Below are positions 1-10,085 of a DNA stretch of 64,000 nt, piece by piece. The notes under the pieces were generated by a model. It did not search any database. It was not told the DNA's origin and saw only the letters and a list, made by a program, of their open reading frames with translations. Origin of the DNA: Rhodocyclaceae bacterium (GTDB lineage: Bacteria; Pseudomonadota; Gammaproteobacteria; Burkholderiales; Rhodocyclaceae); contig VIKE01000022.1 of NCBI GenBank assembly GCA_008080565.1, positions 17,025 to 81,024 on the forward strand, given 5' to 3'. The position numbers and the translations under genes were made by a program. How positions within the stretch are numbered: position 1 is the stretch's first letter; every line of letters begins with the position of its first letter.

Positions 1-236
1 CCCCGGGTAATGGCCGGTTCTCAAGGAATCGTTCCCATGAACTGGCGACGGCTGACTCGTCGCCGATTCGGGGAATAAGCAGATTGCTGTTGGGGGTCAC
101 ATTGGGCTCGTGGCGGGCTCCGGGGTATTCACCGTAAAACAATAAATTAACTTAATCATAACCGTAGCCGACGATGCTGTTCAAGTCAATAAAGTCGTTG
201 TGTATCAATGGCTTGTGCGGCGCAACAAAAACTTGT

Positions 237-261
237 GAACTGTCCGGAATCCGGACAGTTC
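237..261. promoter_or_regulatory. Perfect 12-bp inverted repeat, candidate upstream activator site for the acetone carboxylase operon
   Basis: GAACTGTCCGGA-A-TCCGGACAGTTC, perfect arms with a 1-nt centre, about 125 bp upstream of a sigma-54-like promoter. Confidence 0.6.
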
Positions 262-385
262 GAAATTGGCGTCGTTATTCAGGACGTTTTTCGCTTGTTC
301 GTCGGACAGCTGCTGTTTTCTACAAATTTTCGCCAAGTTGATGATTCGTCGTGGGAATTCAGTGAGTCCCCCGCTTTTTCGAGCC

Positions 386-402
386 CTGGCCCGGCCCTTG
401 CC
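386..402 (+). promoter_or_regulatory. Candidate sigma-54 (-24/-12) promoter
   Basis: CTGGCCCGGCCCTTGCC against consensus TGGCACG-N4-TTGCW, upstream of the acxA start at 456. Confidence 0.6.
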
Positions 403-455
403 ATTAAGTCAGCGTGGGATCACTCACCACGACACACCAATGACAGGAGACAAAC

Positions 456-2603
456 ATGGAAACTCAGCAGTCAAACGTACAGGTGATGGGAATCGATGCC
501 GGCGGCACGATGACCGATACCTTCTTTGTCCGGGCCGACGGTCGTTTCGTCGTCGGCAAGGCGCAAAGCAATCCCGGCGACGAGTCGCTCGCCATCTATA
601 ACTCTTCCGTTGATGCGCTCGAGCACTGGGGCCGCAACGTTGACGACGTCTATCCGGAACTGGCGACCTGCGTCTACTCCGGAACGGCAATGCTCAACCG
701 CATCCTGATGCGCAAGGGCCTTGATGTCGGCCTGATCTGCAACAAGGGTTTCGAGCAGATCCACTCGATGGGTCGCGCCTTGCAGAGCTACCTGGGCTAC
801 GCCCTGGAAGATCGCATCCACCTCAACACCCACCGTTACGACGAGCCGCTGGTGCCGGTTTCCCGCACCCGCGGCGTCACCGAGCGGACCGACGTGCAGG
901 GCAAGATTGTCATTCCGCTGCGCGAAGAAGAAGTACGCCAGGCCACCCGCGAGCTGGTCGAGGCCGGTTCCCAGGCCATCGTCATCTGCCTGCTGCAATC
1001 GCACAAGAACGAACTTAGCGAACAGCGGGCGCGCGATCTGGTGCGTGACGAACTGAAAAAGCTCAAGTCGGACATCCCGGTCTTCGCCTCGGTGGATTAC
1101 TACCCGTCGCGCAAGGAAAGCCACCGGATGAACACCACCATCCTAGAAGCCTATGGCGCCGAACCGTCGCGCCAGACGCTGAAGAAGGTCAGTGACCGCT
1201 TCAAGAAGCATGGTGCCAAGTTCGACCTGCGCGTCATGGCGACGCACGGCGGCACGATCAGCTGGAAGGCCAAGGAACTGGCCCGCACCATCGTCTCCGG
1301 CCCGATTGGCGGGGTCATCGGCTCCAAATTGCTCGGCGAATACCTCGGTGACGAAAACATCGCCTGCTCCGACATCGGCGGCACCAGTTTCGACGTGGCG
1401 CTGATCACCAAGGGCAACTTCGCCATCAAGTCCGACCCCGACATGGCTCGTCTGGTCCTCTCGCTGCCGCTGGTGGCGATGGATTCGGTCGGTGCCGGCG
1501 CCGGCAGCTTCGTCCGCCTCGACCCCTACAGCAAATCGATCAAGCTCGGCCCGGACAGCGCCGGCTACCGCGTCGGTACCTGCTGGCCGGAAAGCGGCCT
1601 CGACACCGTTTCCGTCTCCGACTGCCACGTCGTGCTCGGCTACCTCAATCCGCAGAACTTCCTCGGCGGCGCCATCAAGCTCGACGTACAACGGGCCCGC
1701 GACCACATCAAGGCGCAGATCGCCGATCCGCTCGGCCTGTCGGTCGAAGATGCGGCGGCCGGCGTCATCGAACTGCTCGATCTGACGCTGTCCGAATACC
1801 TGCGTGCCAACATCAGCGCCAAGGGCTACAACCCGGCCGAATTCACCTGCTTCTCCTACGGCGGCGCCGGGCCGGTGCATACCTATGGCTACACCGAAGG
1901 CGTCGGCTTCAAGGACGTCGTGGTACCGGCCTGGGCGGCCGGCTTCTCGGCTTTCGGCTGCGCCTGTGCCGACTTCGAGTACCGCTACGACAAATCGGTC
2001 GATCTCGGCGTCGCCCAGTTTGCCAGCGACGAGCAGAAAGCGGCGGCCTGCGCGACCCTGCAGGAAGCCTGGGGCGAGTTGGCGGTCAAGGTCATCGACG
2101 AGTTCGTCATCAATGGCTACAAGCCGGAAGACGTGCTGCTGATCCCCGGCTACAAGATGCAGTACATGGGCCAACTCAACGACCTCGAAATCGTCTCGCC
2201 GGTGACCAGCGCGGCCACTGCCGCTGACTGGCAGCAAATCATCGAGTCCTTCGAGAACACCTATGGCCGCGTCTACGCCAATTCGGCACGCTCGCCGGAA
2301 CTGGGCTTCTCGGTCACCGGCGCCATCCTGCGCGGCATGGTCGTGACCCAGAAACCGGTGCTGCCGGAAGACGCCGATGCCGGGCCGACGCCGCCCAAGG
2401 AAGCCTATCTCGGCACGCGTCCGTTCTACCGCCACAAGAAGTGGGTCGAGGCTGCGCTGTGGAAGATGGAGTCGCTGAAGGCCGGCAACCACATCGTCGG
2501 CCCGGCCATCATCGAATCCGACGCGACGACCTTCGTCGTCCCCGACGGCTTCGAAACCACGATCGACAAGCATCGCCTGTTCCATCTCAAAGAAGTCAAG
2601 TGA
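456..2603 (+). CDS. acxA: Acetone carboxylase beta subunit (HyuA/hydantoinase A family)
   Basis: 715-aa ORF with GIDAGGTMTDTFF motif; followed by HyuB-type and small gamma subunits. Confidence 0.9.
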   Translation: METQQSNVQVMGIDAGGTMTDTFFVRADGRFVVGKAQSNPGDESLAIYNSSVDALEHWGRNVDDVYPELATCVYSGTAMLNRILMRKGLDVGLICNKGFEQIHSMGRALQSYLGYALEDRIHLNTHRYDEPLVPVSRTRGVTERTDVQGKIVIPLREEEVRQATRELVEAGSQAIVICLLQSHKNELSEQRARDLVRDELKKLKSDIPVFASVDYYPSRKESHRMNTTILEAYGAEPSRQTLKKVSDRFKKHGAKFDLRVMATHGGTISWKAKELARTIVSGPIGGVIGSKLLGEYLGDENIACSDIGGTSFDVALITKGNFAIKSDPDMARLVLSLPLVAMDSVGAGAGSFVRLDPYSKSIKLGPDSAGYRVGTCWPESGLDTVSVSDCHVVLGYLNPQNFLGGAIKLDVQRARDHIKAQIADPLGLSVEDAAAGVIELLDLTLSEYLRANISAKGYNPAEFTCFSYGGAGPVHTYGYTEGVGFKDVVVPAWAAGFSAFGCACADFEYRYDKSVDLGVAQFASDEQKAAACATLQEAWGELAVKVIDEFVINGYKPEDVLLIPGYKMQYMGQLNDLEIVSPVTSAATAADWQQIIESFENTYGRVYANSARSPELGFSVTGAILRGMVVTQKPVLPEDADAGPTPPKEAYLGTRPFYRHKKWVEAALWKMESLKAGNHIVGPAIIESDATTFVVPDGFETTIDKHRLFHLKEVK

Positions 2604-2614
2604 GGAGACCCACC

Positions 2615-4939
2615 ATGAATATGATGAGCACAAAAGAAATCGGCATTGGCAACCTGCTCGAAAGCGGCATGACGCTCAAACAGCACCGCGACGCCATCCT
2701 CGAGCGCACCCAGTCGACGGGTTACTACAACGGCCTGGAAAAACTCGAATTCCGTGACAGCGACCCGATCCGCTACGAGAAGCTGTTCTCCAAGCTGCGC
2801 GGCGGTCTGGTCCATGCCCGGGAAACGGCGAAAAAGATTGCCGCCAGCCCCATCGTCGAGCAGGAAGGCGAACTCTGCTTCACGCTCTACAACGCCGCTG
2901 GCGACTGCATCCTGACCTCGACCGGGATCATCATCCACGTCGGCACCATGGGCGCGGCGATCAAGTACATGATCGAGAACAATTGGGAAGCCAACCCGAC
3001 GATCAACCCCGGCGACATGTTCACGACCAATGACTGCGCCATCGGCAACGTGCATCCCTGCGACATCGCCACCATCGTGCCGATCTTCTGGGCCGGCAAG
3101 CTGATCGGCTGGGTCGGCGGCGTCACCCACGTCATCGATACCGGCGCCGTGACGCCGGGTTCGATGTCTACTGGCCAGACGCAACGTTTCGGTGACGGCT
3201 ACATGATCACCTGCCGCAAGACCGGGATCAACGACGAGCCGCTGCGCGACTGGCTGCATGAGTCGCAGCGTTCGGTACGCACGCCGAAATACTGGATTCT
3301 CGACGAAAAGACCCGCATCGCCGGTTGCCACATGATCCGCGAACTGGTCGAAGAGGTGATCCGGGCCGATGGCCTGGAGGCTTACGACAAGTTCTCGCAG
3401 GAAGTCATCGAAGAAGGCCGTCGCGGCCTGATGAGCCGGATCAAGGCAATGACCCTGCCGGGCAAATATCGCAAGGTTTCCTTTGTCGATGTGCCGTTCA
3501 AGCACGAGGACATCCAGGTTTCCAACGCCTTCGCCAAGCTCGACTCGATCATGCACTCGCCGGTCGAGATGACCATCAAGCCGGACGGCAAGTGGCGTCT
3601 CGACTTCGAAGGCGCCAGCCGCTGGGGCTGGCATACCTTCAATGCCCACCAGGTGGCCTTCACCTCGGGCATCTGGGTCATGATGTCGCAGACGCTGGTG
3701 CCGACCCAGCGCATCAACGACGGCGCCTACTTCGCCACCGAGTTCCACCTGCCCAAGGGCACCTGGTGCAACCCGGACGACCGGCGCACCGGTCATGCCT
3801 ATGCCTGGCACTTCCTGGTCTCGGGCTGGGCGGCGCTGTGGCGCGGCCTTAGCCAGTCCTACTTCAGCCGCGGCTATCTCGAAGAGGTCAATGCCGGCAA
3901 CGCCAACACCTCCAACTGGCTGCAGGGCGGCGGTATCAACCAGGACGGCGAGATCCACGCGGTCAACAGCTTCGAGGCTTCGTCCTGCGGTACCGGTGCC
4001 TGCGCCGTCAAGGACGGCCTGAACCACGCCGCCGCCATCTGGAACCCGGAAGGCGACATGGGCGACATCGAGATCTGGGAAATGGCCGAGCCGCTGCTGT
4101 ACCTGGGGCGCAACGTCAAATCCAACTCCGGCGGCTACGGCAAGTACCGTGGCGGCTGTGGTTTCGAAACCCTGCGCATGGTCTGGAACGCCCAGGACTG
4201 GACGATGTTCTTCATGGGCAACGGCTACATGAACAGCGACTGGGGCATGATGGGCGGCTACCCTTCGGCCACCGGCTACCGTTTCGAAGCGCACAACACC
4301 GGCCTCAAGGAGCGCATCGCCATCGGCGACTCGCTGCCGCTGGGCGGCGACATCGATCCCAGTGCGCCCGACTACGAGCGCCACCTCGACGCAACGGCCG
4401 TGGTCAAGCGCGACAAGCAGTGCATGACGACCGAGGACTGCTATGACAACCATGACCTCTATCTGAACTACCTGCGCGGCGGCCCGGGCTTTGGCGATCC
4501 GATCGATCGTGAAATCAGTGCCATCGAGAACGACCTCAACCAGAAGTTCCTGCTGCCGGAATTCGCCGAAAAGGTCTATGGCGCGGTGTTCACCCAGGAT
4601 GCCAAGGGTGTGTTCAGCATCGATGCCGAATTGACCAAGCAGCGCCGTACGGAAATCCGCAAGGAACGCCTGGCCCGTGCCCTGCCGACCCGCGAGTGGA
4701 TGAAGGAAGAGCGCGAACGGATCATCAACAAGCATGCGGCGGTGCAGGTCCAGCACATGTTCGCTACCAGCTTCGGACTGTCCGAGAAGTTCACCAAGGA
4801 GTTCAAGGATTTCTGGAGCCTGCCGGCCGACTGGCAATTGCTCGAAGACGAACTGGGCGTGCCGACCTACGGCTCCAAGCACCGCATGGATCTCTCGCTG
4901 ATGCCCGACGTGAAGACCGTCGTTCAGGTCGAAGAGTAA
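2615..4939 (+). CDS. acxB: Acetone carboxylase alpha subunit (HyuB family)
   Basis: 774 aa from ATG 2615 with upstream GGAG; hydantoinase B-like (NPGDMFTTND, SCGTGACAVKDGLNH). Confidence 0.9.
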   Translation: MNMMSTKEIGIGNLLESGMTLKQHRDAILERTQSTGYYNGLEKLEFRDSDPIRYEKLFSKLRGGLVHARETAKKIAASPIVEQEGELCFTLYNAAGDCILTSTGIIIHVGTMGAAIKYMIENNWEANPTINPGDMFTTNDCAIGNVHPCDIATIVPIFWAGKLIGWVGGVTHVIDTGAVTPGSMSTGQTQRFGDGYMITCRKTGINDEPLRDWLHESQRSVRTPKYWILDEKTRIAGCHMIRELVEEVIRADGLEAYDKFSQEVIEEGRRGLMSRIKAMTLPGKYRKVSFVDVPFKHEDIQVSNAFAKLDSIMHSPVEMTIKPDGKWRLDFEGASRWGWHTFNAHQVAFTSGIWVMMSQTLVPTQRINDGAYFATEFHLPKGTWCNPDDRRTGHAYAWHFLVSGWAALWRGLSQSYFSRGYLEEVNAGNANTSNWLQGGGINQDGEIHAVNSFEASSCGTGACAVKDGLNHAAAIWNPEGDMGDIEIWEMAEPLLYLGRNVKSNSGGYGKYRGGCGFETLRMVWNAQDWTMFFMGNGYMNSDWGMMGGYPSATGYRFEAHNTGLKERIAIGDSLPLGGDIDPSAPDYERHLDATAVVKRDKQCMTTEDCYDNHDLYLNYLRGGPGFGDPIDREISAIENDLNQKFLLPEFAEKVYGAVFTQDAKGVFSIDAELTKQRRTEIRKERLARALPTREWMKEERERIINKHAAVQVQHMFATSFGLSEKFTKEFKDFWSLPADWQLLEDELGVPTYGSKHRMDLSLMPDVKTVVQVEE

Positions 4940-4975
4940 GCAGCGCAATCGATTATCTGAATCAAGGAGACAAAA

Positions 4976-5479
4976 ATGTCATATACCAATGAACAGGTTG
5001 CACATCTGGTCGAAGGCTCGCTGGACTGGGAAACGACCTTCCGCATGCTGTCGATGCCCAAGGACAACAGCCGCTTCGAGCAGTACCTCGCGGCGCTGCA
5101 GGCCAAGGTCGGCTTCAAGGATCGCATCGTCCTGCCGCTGGCGCCGCACATGTACATCGTGCAGTCGGCCAAGACCAAGCAGTGGCTCATCAAGTGCGAC
5201 TGCGGCCACGAGTTCTGCGACTACAAGGAGAACTGGAAGCTGCATGCCTCGATCTACGTGCGCGACACCGAAGAGGCGATGACCGAGGTGTACCCGAAGC
5301 TCATGGCGCCGGATACCCAATGGCAGGTCTATCGCGAGTACTACTGCCCGAGCTGCGGCACGCTGCATGACGTCGAGGCGCCGACCCCGTGGTACCCGGT
5401 GATCCACGACTTCGAACCTGACATCGAGGCCTTCTACAAGGAATGGGTGCATCTGCCGGTGCCTGAACGGGTTGATTAA
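4976..5479 (+). CDS. acxC: Acetone carboxylase gamma subunit
   Basis: 167 aa, Cys-rich (CDCGHEFCDYKENWK, YYCPSCGTLHDVEAP), third gene of the acx operon. Confidence 0.9.
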   Translation: MSYTNEQVAHLVEGSLDWETTFRMLSMPKDNSRFEQYLAALQAKVGFKDRIVLPLAPHMYIVQSAKTKQWLIKCDCGHEFCDYKENWKLHASIYVRDTEEAMTEVYPKLMAPDTQWQVYREYYCPSCGTLHDVEAPTPWYPVIHDFEPDIEAFYKEWVHLPVPERVD

Positions 5480-5551
5480 AACCTGAGCCTGGCGGGGAGC
5501 GAGTGGTCGCTCCCCGCTTGCCCCAAAGACAAGAAGAGGGAACAGCACAAC

Positions 5552-6943
5552 ATGAACAAGGTTTATGCAACGAGCGAGGCCGCATTGGATGGCCTGCTTT
5601 TCGACGGCATGACCGTCGCCGCCGGCGGCTTCGGCCTGTGCGGTATTCCGGAGAATTTGATCGACGGCCTGCTGCGCGCCGGCACGAGCGATCTGACCAT
5701 CGTCGGCAACAATGCCGGCGTCGACGATTTCGGCATGGGGCCGCTGCTCAAGACGCGGCAGGTCAAGAAGGTCGTCGCGTCGTACGTCGGCGAGAACAAG
5801 GAGTTCGAACGCCAGGTGCTGGCCGGCGAACTGGAGCTCGAACTGGTGCCGCAGGGCACCCTGGCCGAACGTCTGCGCGCTGGCGGGGCTGGCATTCCGG
5901 GTTTCTACACGCGGACTGCCTTTGGCACCCGATTGGCCGAAGGCAAGGAAACCCGCCAATTCGACGACCAGGAATACGTACTTGAACCGGCCATCCGGGC
6001 CGACGTGGCCATCGTCAAGGCCTGGAAGGGCGACCATGCCGGCAATCTGGTTTTCCGCAAGACGGCGCGCAATTTCAACCCGATGATCGCCACCTGTGGC
6101 CGGGTCACGGTGGCCGAAGTCGAGGAACTGGTCGCGCCGGGCGAACTTGACCCGGACCAGATCCACACGCCGGGCATTTATGTGGACCGCATCATTCAGG
6201 GCGCCGGCTATCAGAAACGCATCGAGTTCCGCACCACGGCCGGCGGCGCGACGCCGGGCAAGCAGGACCCGCTGCGCGAACGGATGGCCCGGCGGGCGGC
6301 GCAGGAATTGCGCAGCGGCTATTACGTCAATCTCGGCATCGGCATCCCGACGCTGGTCGCCAACTACATTCCCGAAGGCATGCACGTCACGCTGCAGTCG
6401 GAAAACGGCCTGCTCGGCATCGGCCCCTTTCCCGGCAGCGAAGATGTCGATGCCGACCTGATCAACGCCGGCAAGCAGACCATCACGAGCATTCCCGGCA
6501 GCAGTTTCTTTTCCAGCGCCGATTCCTTCGCGATGATCCGCGGCGGCCACATCGACCTGTCCATCCTTGGCGGTCTGGAGGTTTCCGAAAACGGTGACCT
6601 GGCCAACTGGATGGTGCCCGGCAAGATGGTCAAGGGGCCGGGCGGGGCGATGGACCTGGTGTCGGGTGTCGGGCGCGTCATCGTCCTGATGGAGCACACG
6701 GCCAAGGACGGGGCGCCGAAGATTCTGCCGAACTGCAGCCTGCCGCTGACCGGCAAGGGCGTGGTGGACATGATCATCACTGACCTGTGCGTGTTCACTG
6801 TCAATGCAGGGGGCGGCCTGACCTTGAGCGAACTGCACCCCGGCGTTTCGGTAGACGAAGTCAGGGCGAAAACAGCTTGCAGCTTCTCCGTGTCGCCGGG
6901 CCTCAGCGCGCGCCATGCCACGGAGCTTGCTACCGTCTCATGA
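5552..6943 (+). CDS. 3-oxoacid CoA-transferase, fused A and B subunits
   Basis: 463-aa ORF; N-half [16 protein letters not shown] (subunit A) and C-half [14 protein letters not shown]...[12 protein letters not shown] (subunit B). Confidence 0.85.
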   Translation: MNKVYATSEAALDGLLFDGMTVAAGGFGLCGIPENLIDGLLRAGTSDLTIVGNNAGVDDFGMGPLLKTRQVKKVVASYVGENKEFERQVLAGELELELVPQGTLAERLRAGGAGIPGFYTRTAFGTRLAEGKETRQFDDQEYVLEPAIRADVAIVKAWKGDHAGNLVFRKTARNFNPMIATCGRVTVAEVEELVAPGELDPDQIHTPGIYVDRIIQGAGYQKRIEFRTTAGGATPGKQDPLRERMARRAAQELRSGYYVNLGIGIPTLVANYIPEGMHVTLQSENGLLGIGPFPGSEDVDADLINAGKQTITSIPGSSFFSSADSFAMIRGGHIDLSILGGLEVSENGDLANWMVPGKMVKGPGGAMDLVSGVGRVIVLMEHTAKDGAPKILPNCSLPLTGKGVVDMIITDLCVFTVNAGGGLTLSELHPGVSVDEVRAKTACSFSVSPGLSARHATELATVS

Positions 6944-7158
6944 AGGCCGATGCTGCCACGGCGGGCGGTGGCCTGCCGTGGCTCGGCAATTCGCGTGAAA
7001 CGATAGATCTGGTCGGCAAGCTGTGGGATATTGAGTGCCACCATTTACTCGGGAAACTGACCCGGGCCGAGTACCGGCGCGCCCTTGTGGCGCTGCGCGG
7101 CGACTCGGAAAGATGGCGCTCGCCAACTGCCAACTCAAGGAGAAAGATCGATGACTGA
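6940..7158 (+). CDS. Small hypothetical protein
   Basis: ATG overlaps the stop of the CoA-transferase (ATGA); 72 aa; no recognised domain. Confidence 0.35.
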   Translation: MKADAATAGGGLPWLGNSRETIDLVGKLWDIECHHLLGKLTRAEYRRALVALRGDSERWRSPTANSRRKIDD

Positions 7159-7534
7159 TGCCTATATCGAAGGGCTTGAAGTGCGCCGACAGGTCATGGG
7201 CGACGAGTTCGTCGACAAGGCTTTTGCCAATGCCACGGAATTCACCCGACCCCTGCAGGATTTCATTACCGCCAACGCCTGGGGTTCCGTCTGGTGCCGC
7301 AGCGGCATTGATCTGAAAACACGCAGCATGATCACCATCGCCATGCTCACGGCCCTGGGGCGGCAACACGAATTGCGCGGGCATGTCCGGGGGGCGCTCA
7401 ATAACGGCGCATCCGCCGCGGAAATTCAGGAAATCCTCCTGCACGCTGCTGTCTATTGCGGCGTGCCGCTGGCCGCCGATGCCTTTCGGACGGCAGAGCC
7501 CATCCTTGCCGAGCATGCGTTGACCAGCTCTTGA
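7151..7534 (+). CDS. Carboxymuconolactone decarboxylase family protein
   Basis: [24 protein letters not shown]...QEILLHAAVYCGVPLAADAF, PcaC-like; RBS upstream. Confidence 0.85.
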   Translation: MTDAYIEGLEVRRQVMGDEFVDKAFANATEFTRPLQDFITANAWGSVWCRSGIDLKTRSMITIAMLTALGRQHELRGHVRGALNNGASAAEIQEILLHAAVYCGVPLAADAFRTAEPILAEHALTSS

Positions 7535-7611
7535 TATGAGTACGGTCGCTTTCCTGGACGGAAAAGCGACCGTAAAAGCTACGGTTGATCGAGCGCCATG
7601 CTGATTTTTGC

Positions 7612-7653
7612 AATCCCACGGTCAACCGGAATTTTTGCCCAAAAATGAAATGC
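7612..7653 (-). repeat. Dispersed-repeat copy 1 (GTTGACCGTGG family)
   Basis: Reverse complement GGCATTTCATTTTTGGGCAAAAATTCCGGTTGACCGTGGGATT. Confidence 0.85.
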
Positions 7654-7670
7654 CGGCTGCCCGGCATTTC
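7647..7670. terminator. Hairpin fused to dispersed repeat copy 1
   Basis: GAAATGCCGG-CTGC-CCGGCATTTC, 10-bp stem, downstream of the CMD gene. Confidence 0.6.
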
Positions 7671-7988
7671 GTGGTTTGGGTTGTGTTCCCAATTGTCATT
7701 TGGCGGAGTTCGGCCATGAGCGGACCGGTGAAGTATTTCCTATTAGCAGTCGTTTGCTGCTGAGATTGCTGATAGACGTCAGTCACATCAATGTCATTAG
7801 GGTAGTCGTATCATTCCGCATCTGGCCGGAGTTCCATATGACGCCAAATGCAAATCAAATGGAAACCTTTATCAGCGGCGCTAGAACGCATGGGCAATCA
7901 AACATGGCTTTCGAAGTGGCTAGATGTGCCGACACATTTTCTAAGCCCAGTCGGTTTTTATACAAATTTCCACTTGCCCTGCATCTCG

Positions 7989-9116
7989 ATGATTCTCGTG
8001 ACCAAAAGCGTTTTCATTTTTCTAGCAGCACTACTGCTGACAGCCTGTAGTCGGACTGATTCAGTATCGACAATAGTTGCTTTGGAACCAAAAGATGCTA
8101 TCCCTCTTGCTTGGAGGAACAGCAATACCTTAATTGTTGATTACCACGGTTCGATTTATGCCTACGACATCTCCGCTCGCAAGCTCAATCAACGCCTAGT
8201 TGATAACTATGATACGACCTCTCCCCACTGGAATTGTTTCTCACCTAATGGTGGCAGATTTGCGATAGCGCTCCCAGTCCGGTCCACAAACACTGCTAAC
8301 TCAGCACGGCCGATGGCAACGGAGCACAAAACTCGGTATATCCCCGACTGGACCCGCTCGGAAAGTTATGTTGAGGATACGAATTCGATCCAGTGGTGGA
8401 ACACCAATCCGTTTGATTGCAGTCCAATTGACCATGAAGAGCGTAAGCGGAAGATTGCCTCGCTTGAAGGCGAAGGGAGATTTGTTCGATCTCCTAGTCC
8501 GTTGTTACTTGCAAGAGAAGGTGATGCATTCGTAACGTTGAACAGAAGCGAGAGCGGCACTACTGGTCGTATCCTCCACTTATTTAGCTATGGCGCGAAG
8601 GTAACGTCGAGAGAGATTTCGCTATCCAGCGCAACAAATTCCCCGCCCAGTGATGGTTCGGACATACTTTCGTTTCGCGACTCCGACGGCAGTTACGTAA
8701 TTTTTGAGTCAAATAGCGACTTCGATGCCAATCGTGGTATCTGGCCACTTACTGCATGGCGTCTTTTCCCCGGCTTGACGACCGTAAGTGCCTTTGTTTT
8801 GCCTAGTGGTCCATGGATTCAGCCCCATGGATTTTTCAAGAGCCTTAGCTGCTTTTCATGCGGATGTATGTGCTACGCACATTTTGAGCTCACCGGGGCA
8901 TACGGGCACATCTACGCACACGTTCATGGACAATCTGTTGAGGATGCTGCAGCAGGTATTTATAAACTCATACGGGATAAGGATGGGGCAAATTGGGTGC
9001 TAGTCGTTGCTGCTAACTTTAGCGGGAAAGCTCTCGCGTCACCCGAAGGGTGCCGCGTTGCATATTCCGATGCCGATCGACGACTTCAGCTTGTCGAAAT
9101 CAAGAATTGCAAATGA
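7989..9116 (+). CDS. Hypothetical lipoprotein with lower local GC
   Basis: Starts MILVTKSVFIFLAALLLTACSRTD (lipobox LTAC); no recognised domain; visibly more AT-rich than neighbours. Confidence 0.6.
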   Translation: MILVTKSVFIFLAALLLTACSRTDSVSTIVALEPKDAIPLAWRNSNTLIVDYHGSIYAYDISARKLNQRLVDNYDTTSPHWNCFSPNGGRFAIALPVRSTNTANSARPMATEHKTRYIPDWTRSESYVEDTNSIQWWNTNPFDCSPIDHEERKRKIASLEGEGRFVRSPSPLLLAREGDAFVTLNRSESGTTGRILHLFSYGAKVTSREISLSSATNSPPSDGSDILSFRDSDGSYVIFESNSDFDANRGIWPLTAWRLFPGLTTVSAFVLPSGPWIQPHGFFKSLSCFSCGCMCYAHFELTGAYGHIYAHVHGQSVEDAAAGIYKLIRDKDGANWVLVVAANFSGKALASPEGCRVAYSDADRRLQLVEIKNCK

Positions 9117-9276
9117 AATTCGATTTCATCGAAGTGTCGGCGCGGATGAACATTTGCGGGCGTCAGCCCCGAATCGGCGCAGGACAGTGAATTCAGCAGC
9201 TGAAAGTCCGCTTTCAAAAGTTTGATTGGGCGCTTAGGGCACACACCAGACCAACCATCGCCTCTGAATACCCCCA

Positions 9277-9306
9277 CAAAAAGGAACCCGAGAGGTTCCT
9301 TTTTGT
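9277..9306. terminator. Rho-independent-type terminator hairpin
   Basis: CAAAAAGGAACC-CGAGA-GGTTCCTTTTTTG. Confidence 0.75.
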
Positions 9307-9332
9307 TGGGCAGCTATCCCGTTGATTGTCCC

Positions 9333-9376
9333 AATCCCACGGTCAACCGGAAATTTTGCCCAAAAATGAAATGCCG
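9333..9376 (-). repeat. Dispersed-repeat copy 2
   Basis: Reverse complement GGCATTTCATTTTTGGGCAAAATTTCCGGTTGACCGTGGGATT; nearly identical to copy 1 and also fused to a GCCGG hairpin. Confidence 0.85.
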
Positions 9377-9397
9377 GTTGCCCGGCATTCCGCAGCT

Positions 9398-9949
9398 TTA
9401 TTTCACGCCGAACTGCTCACGCAGGCAGGCTTTGTGTTCCGGGCCGATTTTGTCCTGGCAGGCGGCGCGGGCTTTTTGGTGTTGCTCGCAGCGGGCCTGA
9501 TTCGGGGCTTTGCTACAGTCGACCGGCGGCATTTTCTGTTGCATGCACTGGCGGAAGGAGGGGCCGGTCTGGCCCTGGCATTCCTTGTAGGCCATCTTGC
9601 GCGCTTCGCATTGCTGCGGGTTGCGGGCCTTGGTGCAGTCGAAGTTCTGCCGTTGTTCCTGCATGCATTGCCGGCGTTGCGGGCCGGTGGTGTTCTTGCA
9701 GGCTTCTCGAGCCTGGGAGCGGGCTTCGCGCTGGGCGGTGCAGGCGGCCGGGTTCGGGGCCTGGCTGCAGTCACGCGGTGCACGGGCGCGCGGGCCGCCG
9801 CCTTGCATCATCCCGGCGCCGCCACCGGGGCCCATGCCGTTCATGCCGCCACCCATGCCTCCCGAGCCTTGAGCGGGCTGGGCGCTGGCAGGCAGGCAGA
9901 TCAGGGAGGCCAGCAGGGCACTGGCGATCATCATCAGGCGGGTTTTCAT
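9398..9949 (-). CDS. Secreted Cys-rich protein with three tandem ~35-40-aa repeats
   Basis: Signal peptide MKTRLMMIASALLASLICLPASA, Gly/Met-rich linker, then DCSQAPNP..C../DCTKARNP..C../DCSKAPNQ..C.. repeats. Confidence 0.8.
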   Translation of the reverse strand: MKTRLMMIASALLASLICLPASAQPAQGSGGMGGGMNGMGPGGGAGMMQGGGPRARAPRDCSQAPNPAACTAQREARSQAREACKNTTGPQRRQCMQEQRQNFDCTKARNPQQCEARKMAYKECQGQTGPSFRQCMQQKMPPVDCSKAPNQARCEQHQKARAACQDKIGPEHKACLREQFGVK

Positions 9950-10085
9950 TTTTCGCTCCTTGCGCGTGGGGTAGAGCTTCATTCTAGGTGCATGGAATCG
10001 ATTGTTTCCGGCAAGTTGTAAAGGTGTGCAAACAGAGTGCTTTCTGGTTACAAATCGTTACCTGCTGCGTGCTATATTGCCGCGC

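Noticed and set aside
1143-2633. Long antisense ORFs such as 1143-2633(-), 2426-4948(-), 4979-6916(-), 17919-19091(+), 19565-21091(+), 33600-34850(+)
   Set aside because: Mirror ORFs opposite well-supported genes in high-GC DNA, with low-complexity composition and no recognisable domains.
9516-9545. CAGTCGACCGGCGGCATTTTCTG as another repeat copy
   Set aside because: Lacks the A-tract and TGGCC part; falls in the Cys-repeat coding unit (PPVDCSKAP).
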